Shown here one piece after another: positions 1 to 9,191 of a stretch of 11,619 nt of DNA (the first letter of the stretch is position 1; each line of letters opens with the position of its first letter). Source of the stretch: Rodentolepis nana (lineage: Eukaryota > Platyhelminthes > Cestoda > Cyclophyllidea > Hymenolepididae); contig UZAE01001765.1 of NCBI GenBank assembly GCA_900617975.1, forward strand, positions 1-11,619. The letters run 5' to 3'. Under the pieces are notes generated by a model. That model saw only the letters and a program-made list of their open reading frames with translations. It searched no databases and was not told the origin of the DNA. Made by a program: the position numbers and the translations under genes.

Positions 1-315
1 CAATTGATTTATTGGCACGTGGTTACTTTTAAAAACCTCAAAATTGTAATTATGGTTATTAGTCATTTCATTGCTTCTAACGATATAATCAAAACTTCGA
101 TTAACCTAATTTTGATCAAACCAGTATAATTTGCATTTAATTTCCCACCCTAAGTCATTAACTCGTGTAATACTTTCAGTTTTGGTCTGTCTTATAACTA
201 AAGATTATCTAAATTGAGTCAAAGTTTGCATCAGTAAGACTTATAACATATAATTAGTGATATCGGGCAGCAGTCATTTGTACCATCTCCCCAAAAAATG
301 TCGAATGATGATTAG
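1..315. other. AT-rich stretch, nothing recognised
   Basis: This stretch before the first short interspersed repeat is AT-rich. I see no open frame of useful length, no RNA gene and no repeat shared with the rest of the window. It contains an isolated CACGTG hexamer at about 18-23, which is not interpretable alone. Confidence 0.6.
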
Positions 316-636
316 TTAGGTGAGGGATAGACTTACCTCCTCGTGGTGCACCCTAGGCAACGTATACTCATACTGCTAAAAAAGTCTATAAATCGACAGT
401 TGACTTCTCACTTCAAACTACCATGACCCGACTGTATATCATATTCGACCCCTATCACAGTACCCTCTCTGAGCCTTTGTGTCTGTCTGTTTCTTTAACA
501 TCGACGAATCACTCTTCTGTTCCACCTCCCGAATTCTTCTCACTCTGATGTTCCTCTTCCCCTCTGTGAAGCACGAAGTCAACTAAAGGGCTAATGATAA
601 CTATCAAAACGCCTGCCATTTGTTATAAATAAATAT
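316..636 (+). mobile_element. SINE-like repeat, family 1, copy A
   Basis: This is one of three copies of the same short element; the others are at 9916-10262 and 11044-11350 on the opposite strand. Landmarks in order are a head beginning near GATAGACTTACCTCC, a structured segment to about 390, a pyrimidine-rich middle with TCTG/TCTC runs, and a 3' tail at 577-622 followed by a short TAAATAAATA end. The tail matches the 9945-9990 copy at 45 of 46 positions and also matches the 3' end of the LINE at 7285-7332. No coding capacity is visible, and the size and A/T-rich 3' end fit a SINE mobilised in trans by a LINE. A clear target-site duplication was not found, so both ends are approximate. A weak A-box-like TGGTGCACCCTAGG (347-360) and a B-box-like CAGTTGACTTC (397-407) are present, but neither is a convincing polymerase III promoter. 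It could instead be an internally deleted LINE derivative. Confidence 0.72.
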
Positions 637-2249
637 TGTAGGCTTCTGTGGAATAATGCCAACCGGGCGCCTCATATGGCGAAAGTCTTGAGCCTGGAGA
701 TCAGACTATACGAATATTAATTAAGTATGCTGTTATTCCCTATCCGAAAAATTTTTTGAGTTAACATCTCACTTGCCAATTTGATTAATATAATGTCGTT
801 TTGAAGCTGATTACATGAAGTTTTACTTGTGTTTTCTTGAAAAAAAACTTATCTGAAAACTATTTGCATTATTACTTTCTACCCACTATTCATAAAAGGA
901 ATTACTGCACCGTCTCAAGGCTGATTCGGAAAGACAAAAGTATTCCCCACGACACTTCACAGTACTCACTTGGAATAGGAAGGTAAAGTCGTGAAATCTT
1001 TGTTAGCCAGTCTTTACCACTTTTGCTGTGCATTGACGATCTTGTTAACCGCAACACTTACTAGCTGGGATAAAATAATATCACTTTTGCAGCGCCTTCT
1101 TTGAAAATAATGTTTGAAAAGACACTGCAAAGTGGGAGCCTAAAGTGGTGCTTCAGTTCCTTCTTTTCGATCATAGTTTAAGATGTCCATATATATTATT
1201 GCCTTTTTCATCACATATTTCCTGATTTATCAAACAATACTAAATTTTTTGGGAGAATTAAAATTACTCGGTTTCCCAATACCTCGATCTGTACAAATTA
1301 AGCCTAAAATAGGTTTTTAGTTCATTCACTAAAATGTTTCGAAATGGTGTTTGTTTAAAAATTTTGTCTCGAAGACACATTTAAGGGTTTTTGCCAAAAG
1401 TTTTAAAGATGAAAAAGAACCAAATACGGGCATAATTCGGCAATATTACAAATACTTTTATGCTAGTTGCATTATTTTTCCTAATGACTAGGTGAGAAAA
1501 AGTGAACCGAAACCAGTCTTTCATAACCTGCTACATCCTTGTATATATTAATCATAGAAATACTGTAGCTTTACAATTTTTCGGTAGTCGTTAATTCATA
1601 TCAAAGTAATATGTGATTTATCTGACCGTCTGAAAGAAAAAAGATTGTTGTGATCGTCTTTAAATTTCCCCAAAATTGGGTCAAAACAACAAAATGGCAA
1701 AATGTTTCTGGGTATTAGGTCACCTATTTTCGGATAAAATAAATAATTTTTCACTATTTGTGCATTCACACATATGATATATTCCTTTTTTAAAATAATT
1801 TTGAAAATAAGCGCAAAAAATGGGTTACTGCAGTCGACAAGAAAGGTTAATGTGCTTTCCTGTTTAACATTTTACTCGATTTTCAAAAAAAATATTTACC
1901 AAAAAACAGCCAGATGAAATTTCAGCTAGTTGGAATCTACTATGAAAGACACAGAAGTATACAAAGAAAGCTGTTCTATTAGAATCACATCTTCATATCT
2001 TATTTTGTGTAGCAACTCTGGGAAGTCAATCATATTCAACTCGTCAATGGATTTTATCATATAATCCAACTTTAAGAGCTCGGATATTACAACCACAATG
2101 TTAATATTTTAACTGTACAGAATTTGTATATCTTTTTGCCAATGTAGTTCAAGGTAATAAGATGTAAGTATCTACGATGTAGATTTTTGCTATTCGTTAG
2201 CCAACAACTGTAAATGGTTGAATTTCATGTGAGATCAAATGTCTTCCCA
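637..2249. other. Long AT-rich intergenic stretch, nothing recognised
   Basis: About 1.6 kb follows repeat copy A. A brief GC-richer patch at 655-705 directly abuts the repeat and contains a 4-bp CGCC/GGCG hairpin around CTCATATG; it has no recognised identity. The rest is AT-rich with frequent stop codons in all frames. I find no RNA gene, terminal inverted repeats or tandem array. It is best treated as neutral non-coding DNA or decayed repeats too diverged to read by eye. Confidence 0.55.
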
Positions 2250-2572
2250 TCAATTTAAAGAAGTTGATTCGTGCCATGGAAACGACCGCTCTTGACGTGT
2301 AAGCAATTAATAAGCGCTGAATGTCGCGGAAGTGCACTTGGTGCAACTCAGCGAAGGAGTTATGAAACTGACATTTTCAAACATGAAATAATCATTTAAA
2401 AAATATTGTCTAAACGGATTCTCAAATCAAATGAATTAGGACTCTGTAATACCTTGGCATCCCCCCTATTACACTTGTTGGACTCTCTGTCATCTGATTT
2501 CAATTGCTTCTCAAAGTAAATAATTGTAAATATTTTTATTAATAATTCTTGTGATTTATTTAAGATAAATCA
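2250..2572 (+). repeat. Unknown interspersed repeat, family 2, copy 1
   Basis: This stretch aligns in the same orientation with 9192-9556. The clearest shared blocks are a core at 2308-2390 that starts with AATAAGCGCTGAATGTC and passes through GAGTTATGAA and a CATTTTCAAACATGAA segment. Further shared blocks are GGACTCT followed by a C-run at 2441-2467, and an AT-rich end with CTTGTGATT. The copy closes with a perfect hairpin, TGATTTAT / ATAAATCA, with a 5-nt loop at 2552-2572. No coding potential, LTR signature or terminal inverted repeats were seen, so the class (SINE, 3' end of a retroelement, or non-autonomous DNA element) cannot be decided. The two copies are clearly diverged in the alignable core, which makes this an old family. 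The 5' boundary is approximate. Confidence 0.55.
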
Positions 2573-4642
2573 TAGTTTTAGTTATGTCTTAAAACAAGCA
2601 TGTAAACCCACAAGAAACCAAAATCATGCTAAACCACCTCATTGTGCTAAGCCTTCGCGCAAGTGTTACGATTGTCAATCCTAAGCCTAATTGACGTACT
2701 TCACTTGTCATGACAGGAGTATTTTTCCCCGTGGGCTTAATTTGATCTACCTAAACACTGCTTGAAAAATAAGCATATTTATTCAATTAGGCAACATAAA
2801 CGCAAATCATACCCCTGTCAATACTAAATATTAAATCGTTACGTACTCACGAAATATCTAAGTGATCGAGAAGCTGATGAAACGATGGGTATAATAAAAA
2901 CATATATATATTCTTTAAAAAATGGATTTATCAACCTTATCACAGTGCGTTTCCGAATGAGTCCATATCCGTACAAAACTTCACCATTCAACGTCGGTTT
3001 GTTCGCGTCTTTTAAAGCTGTGGTCTTGTGGATATGACCAATAATGACATTTTTTAGAATAAAAGAGCCAAATATTAATTCGAATAGCTTGTCTTTTATT
3101 CCCTGATATTTAACTCTCAGCAAATTGTAACTTTGCTACTACAAATCACAGTAATTAGAATGAGGGAAATAAACTTCTCTATTGAAGCTGACTTCAGATG
3201 AGTTTTAATTTCGAGTGCTATAAATACACAAAACGGACTTTGAAGTAGGCATTTCGTTGATACAGAGGTGATTTCCTCTAAGCTCAGCGGACAGATGTAT
3301 TTTAGTCACCGGCTGAATATTTGCAATAAAAGTGTGAGAGGCTACGTCCATGTTCAACATTGCCGGCGTAAACTGTCGCAAATTCCCAACCAGGAAGTGG
3401 AAAGTTGACAAGTCATGTGACATGTTGCATTCGCTGTTTACATTCCGAGTGATAGTCCGATGGTCGTAAAAAAGCTATAGCTGGTTCGTATGTCAGAAGG
3501 CGTGGTTTCAACAGTTTTATATATTCGATTTGAACGTGTATTGGTCTATCAGTTGAGAAAAATTTGATGTCGTGTAGCATCAATCAGAAAATATAAACTT
3601 GTGGACACTCCAAGACTGCATGATCATTTTATTGTAGAGATGTGCCCTATAATCAGGTCAAAAAAATCGAGGAATCCATAAATTAATCAACTTGAAATAT
3701 GATGGATGGAGAAATTACATATTTTAAATGGAGTCATTAAATCCTATATAAAAACTGACCGGTATTCATTTGGAGTCAGTAAGTAATTACGATCTTTCTT
3801 ACCATAAATAACTCATTGTAGTAATTCCCACTTATGTCTCTCAATACAATTAAACTCAGGAATTAACCAATACCGACCCTAATTTGTTAAGATGGAACTC
3901 AATTCCTTATTGCAGTAAATATTCTAGCAGTTTTCAATCACTGATCAGTGCAAATGGAAGCTTAATTTAATCTCGTTAAGGTAACGTGACATGAGAAATA
4001 TCAGTATTTCCAGCACAAATGCACCAAGAAAATTTAGGGCAGACTTGACAAACGACTCATAAACTTTAAAACCATAGAATAAGCAAACGAATTAGCTAGT
4101 GTTCGAAGTATATTTTACTACCCACAAGCCAAAATTCCAGCTGGAAAAGACGGTAAATACAAGTGGTCTACCTCATAAAGGAAATGGACTACAGTTGGTT
4201 GATCCACATAAGTAATATATCATGATCGATAGTCATTTCAATAACAATGAGGAGACTGTCTAATGTAAGTCCTTAACCCATTAGGGAGATTATGCAATCT
4301 TATTTCTTCATTCTATTTCACTTTGGCATTCCCTTGACAACAAACCAATTTGATTAAAAAACGTTATATATCTCCATTCCGGATGGAGGCTTTTCTCAAT
4401 GACCAAGTTAAAAATAACTCTTAACAACAGTAATATAGTTAGTTTGGTCTCTGTAAATATGGACGATATTTCCACATTGAGTTTTTATGTAGGGATATAT
4501 AGAGTAGGATCAAAAATTAGGCTGTTTACCCAATTGACCGCAGAAATAACATATTTAATTATCATAAAATGCCCAGCTTGTGAGCTTAGGTTGCCGTAAT
4601 AAAAAGGCCGATTGGTTTTGTCTAAAAACAGCAGAATGAGGG
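2573..4642. other. AT-rich intergenic stretch with only chance-level open frames
   Basis: About 2 kb without a recognisable gene or repeat. The longest open frame of the window lies here on the minus strand (2839-3123, 94 codons from a TTG), and another 72-codon minus-strand frame spans 3205-3423. Neither shows a motif or resembles a family I know. Small palindromes occur: TGTCATGACA near 2706-2715, AGCTATAGCT near 3474-3483 and CACTGATCAGTG at 3939-3950. About this many are expected by chance. A TATATAAAA at 3745-3753 lies 33 bp before a TCAGT at 3776-3780, with no open frame downstream to support a promoter. Confidence 0.5.
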
Positions 4643-4720
4643 TTGACATTAATAAGCGCTGTGGTCGGGGAAAAAGCTCCACTAGATGTGCCTAGAAGAG
4701 GGTGAAATAGAATCACTATG
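4643..4720 (+). repeat. Possible degraded fragment of repeat family 2
   Basis: ATTAATAAGCGCTG here is identical to the start of the family 2 core at 2305-2318. It is followed by a loosely similar TGGTCGGGGA and GAAGAGGGTGAAA stretch that can be lined up with the core of copy 1 with gaps. Only the first 14 bases are a strong match, and AGCGCT is palindromic, which inflates similarity. Treat as tentative. Confidence 0.22.
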
Positions 4721-4745
4721 CGCTCTAGAATAAGAACAAATGTTT

Positions 4746-4763
4746 GGGGAGGGAGGGGGGGGG
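4746..4763 (+). other. G-quadruplex-capable G tract
   Basis: The sequence is GGGG-A-GGG-A-G9, which satisfies the usual pattern of four runs of at least three G separated by short loops. It stands out sharply against AT-rich flanks. Nothing nearby (gene start, telomere-like repeat) gives it an obvious role. Homopolymer length may also be an assembly uncertainty. Confidence 0.6.
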
Positions 4764-4930
4764 ATAAATTAATAGATTTTATGAATATTATTATAACTAA
4801 ATAGTGTTTTTCAAGTGTTGGAATGTTACATCCTATAGATATTTCAACATGAATAAAGGTATAATAATACTTGAACTCAGTTTATTTTTGGATAAAATTG
4901 TGCACTAAAATCACGCCATTAATGTAACTT

Positions 4931-4989
4931 TCAAGGTCAGTTTTAGAAAATTACCATTTTCTCCTTACCTTAGCGTAAAATGACCTTGA
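4931..4989. promoter_or_regulatory. Inverted pair of TCAAGGTCA nuclear-receptor-like sites
   Basis: TCAAGGTCA occurs at 4931-4939 on the plus strand and at 4981-4989 on the minus strand (read TGACCTTGA). The arms continue inward, TCAAGGTCAGTTTTA against TAAAATGACCTTGA, giving a 14-bp imperfect inverted repeat with one extra base and a 30-nt spacer. TCAAGGTCA is the extended half-site known to bind monomeric nuclear receptors of the FTZ-F1 (NR5A) and ERR type in animals. Binding is an inference. The same sequence could equally be a relic of a small inverted-repeat element. No gene is recognised nearby. Confidence 0.3.
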
Positions 4990-6191
4990 GCTGACATGTT
5001 TCAGCAGTTAAGGAGTAACAAAGAACATTAACTATTAATATAAACTTCTATTTTATAATGCATTTATTTTTTTGACTTATCCCAGTAACTGAGCCAATCA
5101 GAAACTGAAATTCTCCTACTACCAAAATTAAGTTAACTACACTGCATCTAAACAGTTGAAAAATTTTATTCATTTATTTATTTTTTTACTTACTTGACTT
5201 TTCATTATACATAAAAGGGATTTAATAAACAAGAGGTAAGCCTGTGATGAAAAGTATTGTCTTTGGGAGGGTTTGTCTCCTATTGTTACCTATCTAGAAG
5301 AGAGTTAAACAAGGGGAAGGTGCTTATCTTCAACTAAAGCTTCTCTCTCACATTGATCATAAATAATCAAAACCAGTTTGATAAACAGGCTAATTTTTAA
5401 ATTTCGCCTGATTAAAGGGTTAATTGGTGGCAGTTACGACAATACAGGAAGTTCAAACGGGAAAGATTTGTTGGGGGTCGGACATGGTTCAGATTTCTTA
5501 CCCCCACAACCTACGGGATGAAACCCTCACTACGGCAGGTTGAACCAAACTCACAAAATTACAATTAGAAAAGCATGCTGGAATGGAATACAACAGCGTA
5601 ATTGCAATTGGAATTGCATTATCAATCGGATAGTTCACGAGAAAAAGACTCGTTTGAATTAAATATTATTTAGGTTAATAAGTTATAACCCCTGTGGGGG
5701 AGAGGGGGGGAAGGCATTTTGCAAGTAAATTATGCGCAGGCCATATTTCACTAAAATAGAGAAATGATACAACTTTAAAGTACAAATTGAATTAAGTGAA
5801 AATGGCGATTTGAATGAAGACGCAACAAGGTTGGATCTAATCCATTTCATTTATCTCATTCCAAACTCGATGCTGTTTTGATAGGGACAAATTAATCTTC
5901 TTTAACTTAATTCAGCCACTCTTTCCCTTCAGGTGTGTCCTGCTGATCCAGTCTGCTTTTAATCATTATTTCATGCACTAATTGAATGAGGAATTTCTGT
6001 TGAAGACTAATATAAAAACACCATATTTTTCAATATTTGCGCTTTTCAAGGATATTATTTTCTGTTCACTTAACATTCGTGTCTGATCAAATAGTTTAAA
6101 TTTCAAGGTGCACAAGTTGACGGTCAAAACTATCAATACTAAAACTTCCGTTAGTTGTTGAACAAAGTCCGAAGTAAAGACTATTCAGTCC
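4990..6191. other. Intergenic stretch with a GC-richer island
   Basis: Mostly AT-rich. A patch at about 5425-5560 is noticeably richer in G and C and contains a TGGGGGT / ACCCCCA inverted repeat (5472-5478 and 5500-5506) with a 21-nt loop. All three plus-strand frames stay open for some 30-45 codons there, which reflects composition rather than a gene; I recognise no protein. A G-rich tract, GGGGGAGAGGGGGGG, lies at about 5696-5710. At 5598-5620 AATTGCAATT and GGAATTGC form a small repeated palindromic cluster. No RNA gene is visible. Confidence 0.45.
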
Positions 6192-6226
6192 AAAATGTCT
6201 GCTTTTACCGAGCAGACCAGGTAAGT
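6192..6226 (+). other. Candidate tiny first coding exon (ATG plus splice donor)
   Basis: CAAAATG at 6191-6197 is the preferred arthropod start-codon context. The frame reads eight codons (M S A F T E Q T plus two bases) into CAG|GTAAGT at 6218-6226, a full match to the metazoan 5' splice-site consensus. A TCAGTC at 6185-6190, just upstream, resembles an arthropod initiator, though it would leave almost no 5' UTR. No downstream exon is recognised in the window, and short coincidences of this kind are expected in several kilobases. It is listed only because it is the best start-plus-donor combination I noticed. Confidence 0.13.
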
Positions 6227-6969
6227 TTGTGGATAAATATGTCCCAAATAAAGTAGCGTGCCTACGGGGTACGTAGTATCGCTGTCGGGCAACTGAGTAA
6301 TTCAGCCATTGACCACCTTTCCGTCTCGTCATGGAATAGATGCTAATATGCTTCATCCTATTCTCCCAAAATTCATCCTCTGAAAATTCACACGCCTCAG
6401 TCCTTATTATGGAAGCTTTATTATTATTATGGAAGGTTTACAGCAAAAGATAATACTCCATTCTCTATCCGCTGGGTAAATTTGTTCCCCTGTTCGCAAA
6501 AATACCTTTGGCTCCATCGTCTTGCTTCATAGGGAGGCGAATTCAAAGATGAACACTGTTCCCCTTCACTAACAAAACAAAAATAATGAGGGTTGTTGCG
6601 ATTTGGCTGTGTGATAAAAGGTCTTTTGAAATGGTTTTACTCAATAAAAACCAGTTCATTTCATTGAAATAACCCAATTATACCCATAATTTGGTTTTAA
6701 CATCCAAAATATTCAATGTAAAGTACTGTGGCACGTGTTTAGTAAAACAAAATAATGGCTGACAAATAACAATAATGGATGAGTGAAGAATTTGTTCATT
6801 TTCAAAAATCGCTCGCTTTATTTATGCCTATACTATCATGAAGCACATCAAATATAGTTTTTTTCGAATTTCCACATTATTTTTGTCAAAATATACAAAA
6901 ATTACAGTTTGCCATTGTCTAACCTACTCTATAAAGCAGTCTAATATTACCAAAAGTTGTAGAACTTAA
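6227..6969. other. AT-rich stretch with one local tandem duplication
   Basis: This stretch contains a 17-bp unit of the form TTATTATGGAAGSTTTA present twice with a 20-bp period (6404-6420 and 6424-6440), probably slippage around TTA repeats. An 86-codon minus-strand frame (6096-6356) overlaps its left part and matches nothing I recognise. The LINE fragment begins to be readable at 6970, and its true 5' truncation point may lie slightly upstream. Confidence 0.5.
6404..6440 (+). repeat. Short tandem duplication, 20-bp period, two copies
   Basis: TTATTATGGAAGCTTTA and TTATTATGGAAGGTTTA differ at one base and are separated by TTA. This is a local duplication likely produced by replication slippage. 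No function is implied. Confidence 0.7.
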
Positions 6970-7284
6970 AAATCGAACAAAGGAGAAACATGTCGGACAG
7001 TAGCACTCTCCGACATACCCGACTGGCCAAGAATCGAAGCCATTGCTGAGTTTAAACTACGAACCGGACACGATAGCCTGGCAAAACACCTTCACAGGTT
7101 GGGAGTATACACCCAACCCACATGCCCTCTATGTAACCTACTGGAGGAAATGAAGAAGACCCACCTGATTCGGTGTCCAGCCCTAAAGACAACGACGGAA
7201 ACCCGGAGATACTGGGAAGCAAGAAGACAGCTAATGAACTGCTATATATGTACCCCCCCCCCCGCCACCCATGGGGAAAGCTGA
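6970..7284 (+). pseudogene. C-terminal remnant of a non-LTR retrotransposon reverse transcriptase polyprotein
   Basis: The frame is open from just after a stop at 6967-6969 to the stop at 7282-7284, about 104 codons. It has no credible start codon of its own, because it is the tail of a much longer ORF2-type protein. It contains, in order, IPDWPRIEAIAEFKLRTGHD, then LAKHLHRLGVY, then the zinc-binding motif Cx2Cx9Hx3C (CPLC ... H ... CP, bases 7123-7176), then YWEARRQLM. The block of FxLxTGHxxLxxHLxRxG followed by CxLC and HxxxC is the characteristic end of arthropod LINE polyproteins, downstream of the reverse transcriptase and RNase H regions. The intact protein would nick target DNA and reverse-transcribe LINE RNA, and would also act on SINE RNA that carries the same tail. 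After LMNCYICT the frame runs through an 11-C homopolymer, so the last dozen residues are probably not original. Inactive as it stands. Confidence 0.82.
7253..7263 (+). repeat. C11 homopolymer inside the LINE end
   Basis: Eleven consecutive C lie between the recognisable protein end and the 3' tail of the LINE. The family 1 copies carry a shorter C/T-rich stretch at the corresponding place (TTCCTCTTCCCCTC in copy A), so this is likely an expansion of a pyrimidine tract in the LINE 3' region. It shifts the reading frame at the very end of the protein and may be length-variable. Confidence 0.6.
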
Positions 7285-7345
7285 AGTTAAAGTTTAATGG
7301 CTAATGATAAATGTCATAAGGCCTGCCATTTGAAAAAATATTACC

Positions 7346-9191
7346 AAGAGTTGCAATGCCTACTTCTTCATACTTCAACACCTTGCCTCCTGGTTAGAAT
7401 TCACTCCACGTACTTATGCAAAGGACTGGTTTTAAAATTTTCCATAAGTAAGAAATTTAATTTTATAATTTTCAATGGATGTAGTCTATCATGCTTCGAC
7501 TTCAAATAAATCTAAAAATAAGAAACATGAATTTTTAAGTTTTTGAAACATTATTTTTGAGGTCGCTGAAACTTTCACCCCTAGCATCACACGCAAAGTT
7601 TTCAGTAACGCGTTAATAAAAGGTGAACTTTATGCTGATGGACTTTGTACTTTTATTGCCTAAATAACAAAATTTAAGCGACGCCGCCATTTATAAGCAA
7701 ACTGACCCTATTTGCTACGGAAATGAAAGTGAAAAATCCACGGATCTACTTACTTAGGCGAGTTCATAGTATTCTAGTGAATTAATGTTGCGTTGTTTAC
7801 TCAAATTTCGAAAACTTCTGCTCCATTCATTTCATTTATTGGTGAAGTGCACCTACAATCCCACAATCTTGAAAGATCCAAATTTAAAGTGATTTTCTAA
7901 GGTATTTTCAAAAATTAAATATTTGATACTATGTATTCTTCAAGAATTCCAACTTTCATTCCAACTGGTACGGCAAAAGGATGAAACTCTGCTATGAGTA
8001 TGCTAAATAATTAAAAGATATTTATTTAAATGGGTCACCTAAGCCGAAAACTCCATGTTTCCTCAGATTTTGGATTTTGAGACCGAATTTCAAATTCAAT
8101 TATATCTTGAGAAACCTATTGCAAAATCTAAACAGAGATACAGCATCTTTAATGAAGCATCTGTTATAACTAGGTCAATAATAACATGGACACATCAAAT
8201 ACCTAAGAATAAAGGTTCGTAAACAGATAATCATTTGAGAGTTAATCAAATTTTAAGAAAACCTTTTTATAGTCCTTTTTAAATACAAAGTGACATGTTC
8301 GAGGGTATAACTTTTTTTTACTAATTACAGTTAAATTGTCTTATCGTTGCAATTTACATGACTCAGTTGACTTCAAAGCTTACAAAGCTGAACGCGAAAT
8401 TAGGACCGAATTAGCATATTCTAGCATCCAGAGGTTCACGTGATAATGTCAGCACTTGTGCTTATATATTCACAGACGACAACGAGAAAAAGTTGAGCCC
8501 ATAATCACCAGATTTGTCGTACGATTGGCGAAAGAGTAAACACCCAAATATTTTGTTTTTTCCCTCTAGGTTAGTGCATTTTTAAGTGCATTTGTGTTTA
8601 CGTTCATTTAATTTATGTTATGACATTTAGTCGGGTCCTTTTAGCATGACAATTGCCCTCTTAAAACCACTGGAAATGAAAACAGTCTTCTGCCAAAACT
8701 TAGCACCAGTAGCAAATAGAAAACACATTTGCTTCAGTGGATTAATGAAAAATGATTTCACTAATTTAGCAAGCATTTAAAAATATATATATGTATTGAC
8801 TTGAAGACCCCAATTTTGATAATAGATAATAAGTTTTCTGACTGTCTTGTGACATCATATAATGGAAATATTTATTCTTGGGTAATGATGCAATTTTCTA
8901 AGGTTTTGAGAAATATTAAACCACTTCAAGTTGACAAATGTTCCTTTAAGGATATGTTTTTGGTTGGAACTGAATTCTTATATTTGGCTGTTCATGTAAT
9001 CATTCGTTCATACTGATTGGAGAATGCCTTAATGACTGGATTTCTTATTTTATATTCTCATTCTTAAAGTAGAATCGCTCCACATTTTCAAATGAAAGGA
9101 GATCGATACTGCTATGTTGGGGTCTTTTGTTAACTCTTGGCAACACTTTTAATCTACACCTCAATTGAACGCGGCTTACGTACCACACTCA
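7346..9191. other. Long AT-rich intergenic stretch, nothing recognised
   Basis: About 1.8 kb between the LINE fragment and repeat family 2 copy 2. Open frames at 7297-7509 (overlapping the LINE tail) and 8801-9016 are short, begin at ATG-like or TTG codons and show no motif. The second (71 codons, hydrophobic C-terminus) has no recognised relative. A CACGTG hexamer lies at about 8438. No RNA gene, terminal inverted repeat or tandem array was found. Confidence 0.5.

Larger units (their letters stand above)
6970..7345 (+). mobile_element. 5'-truncated LINE (non-LTR retrotransposon), 3' end
   Basis: This fragment combines the C-terminal coding end of a LINE polyprotein (6970-7284) with a short 3' untranslated tail ending near 7332-7345 in GCCTGCCATTTG and an A-rich run. 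The tail from 7285 corresponds to the tails of the three family 1 SINE-like copies (577-622, 9945-9990 and 11053-11098). 5' truncation is the usual fate of LINE insertions and explains why no reverse transcriptase core is present. Most of the element (endonuclease, reverse transcriptase, any RNase H) is missing. The clade is not certain; C-terminal zinc motifs of this kind are found in I/Jockey/R1-type LINEs. No target-site duplication could be assigned. Confidence 0.8.

Noticed and set aside
2839..3123. 94-codon minus-strand open frame, the longest in the window, with an AAATATCAG acceptor-like start and an AAG|GTTGAT donor-like site inside
   Set aside because: It begins at TTG, has no motif or recognised relative, and its length is about what chance gives over six frames of 11.6 kb. 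The splice-like signals are weak.
3205..3423. 72-codon minus-strand frame
   Set aside because: No recognisable domain, no start context, and no neighbouring gene structure; chance length.
3745..3784. TATATAAAA 33 bp before TCAGT, a TATA box plus initiator spacing, with CA|GTAAGT overlapping the initiator
   Set aside because: The nearest downstream ATG frames stop within about ten codons, no gene follows, and TATA-like words are frequent in this AT-rich DNA.
3939..3950. Perfect 12-bp palindrome CACTGATCAGTG
   Set aside because: Two to three perfect 12-bp palindromes are expected by chance in a window of this length.
5440..5560. tRNA-like reading of GGTTCAGATTTC and neighbouring GC-rich arms
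   Set aside because: No acceptor stem, anticodon arm or correct spacing could be assembled on either strand.
6096..6356. 86-codon minus-strand frame
   Set aside because: No recognised family and no supporting context; it also overlaps the plus-strand candidate exon, which is itself weak.
8801..9016. 71-codon plus-strand frame with a hydrophobic C-terminus
   Set aside because: TTG start, no motif and no family resemblance; likely random.
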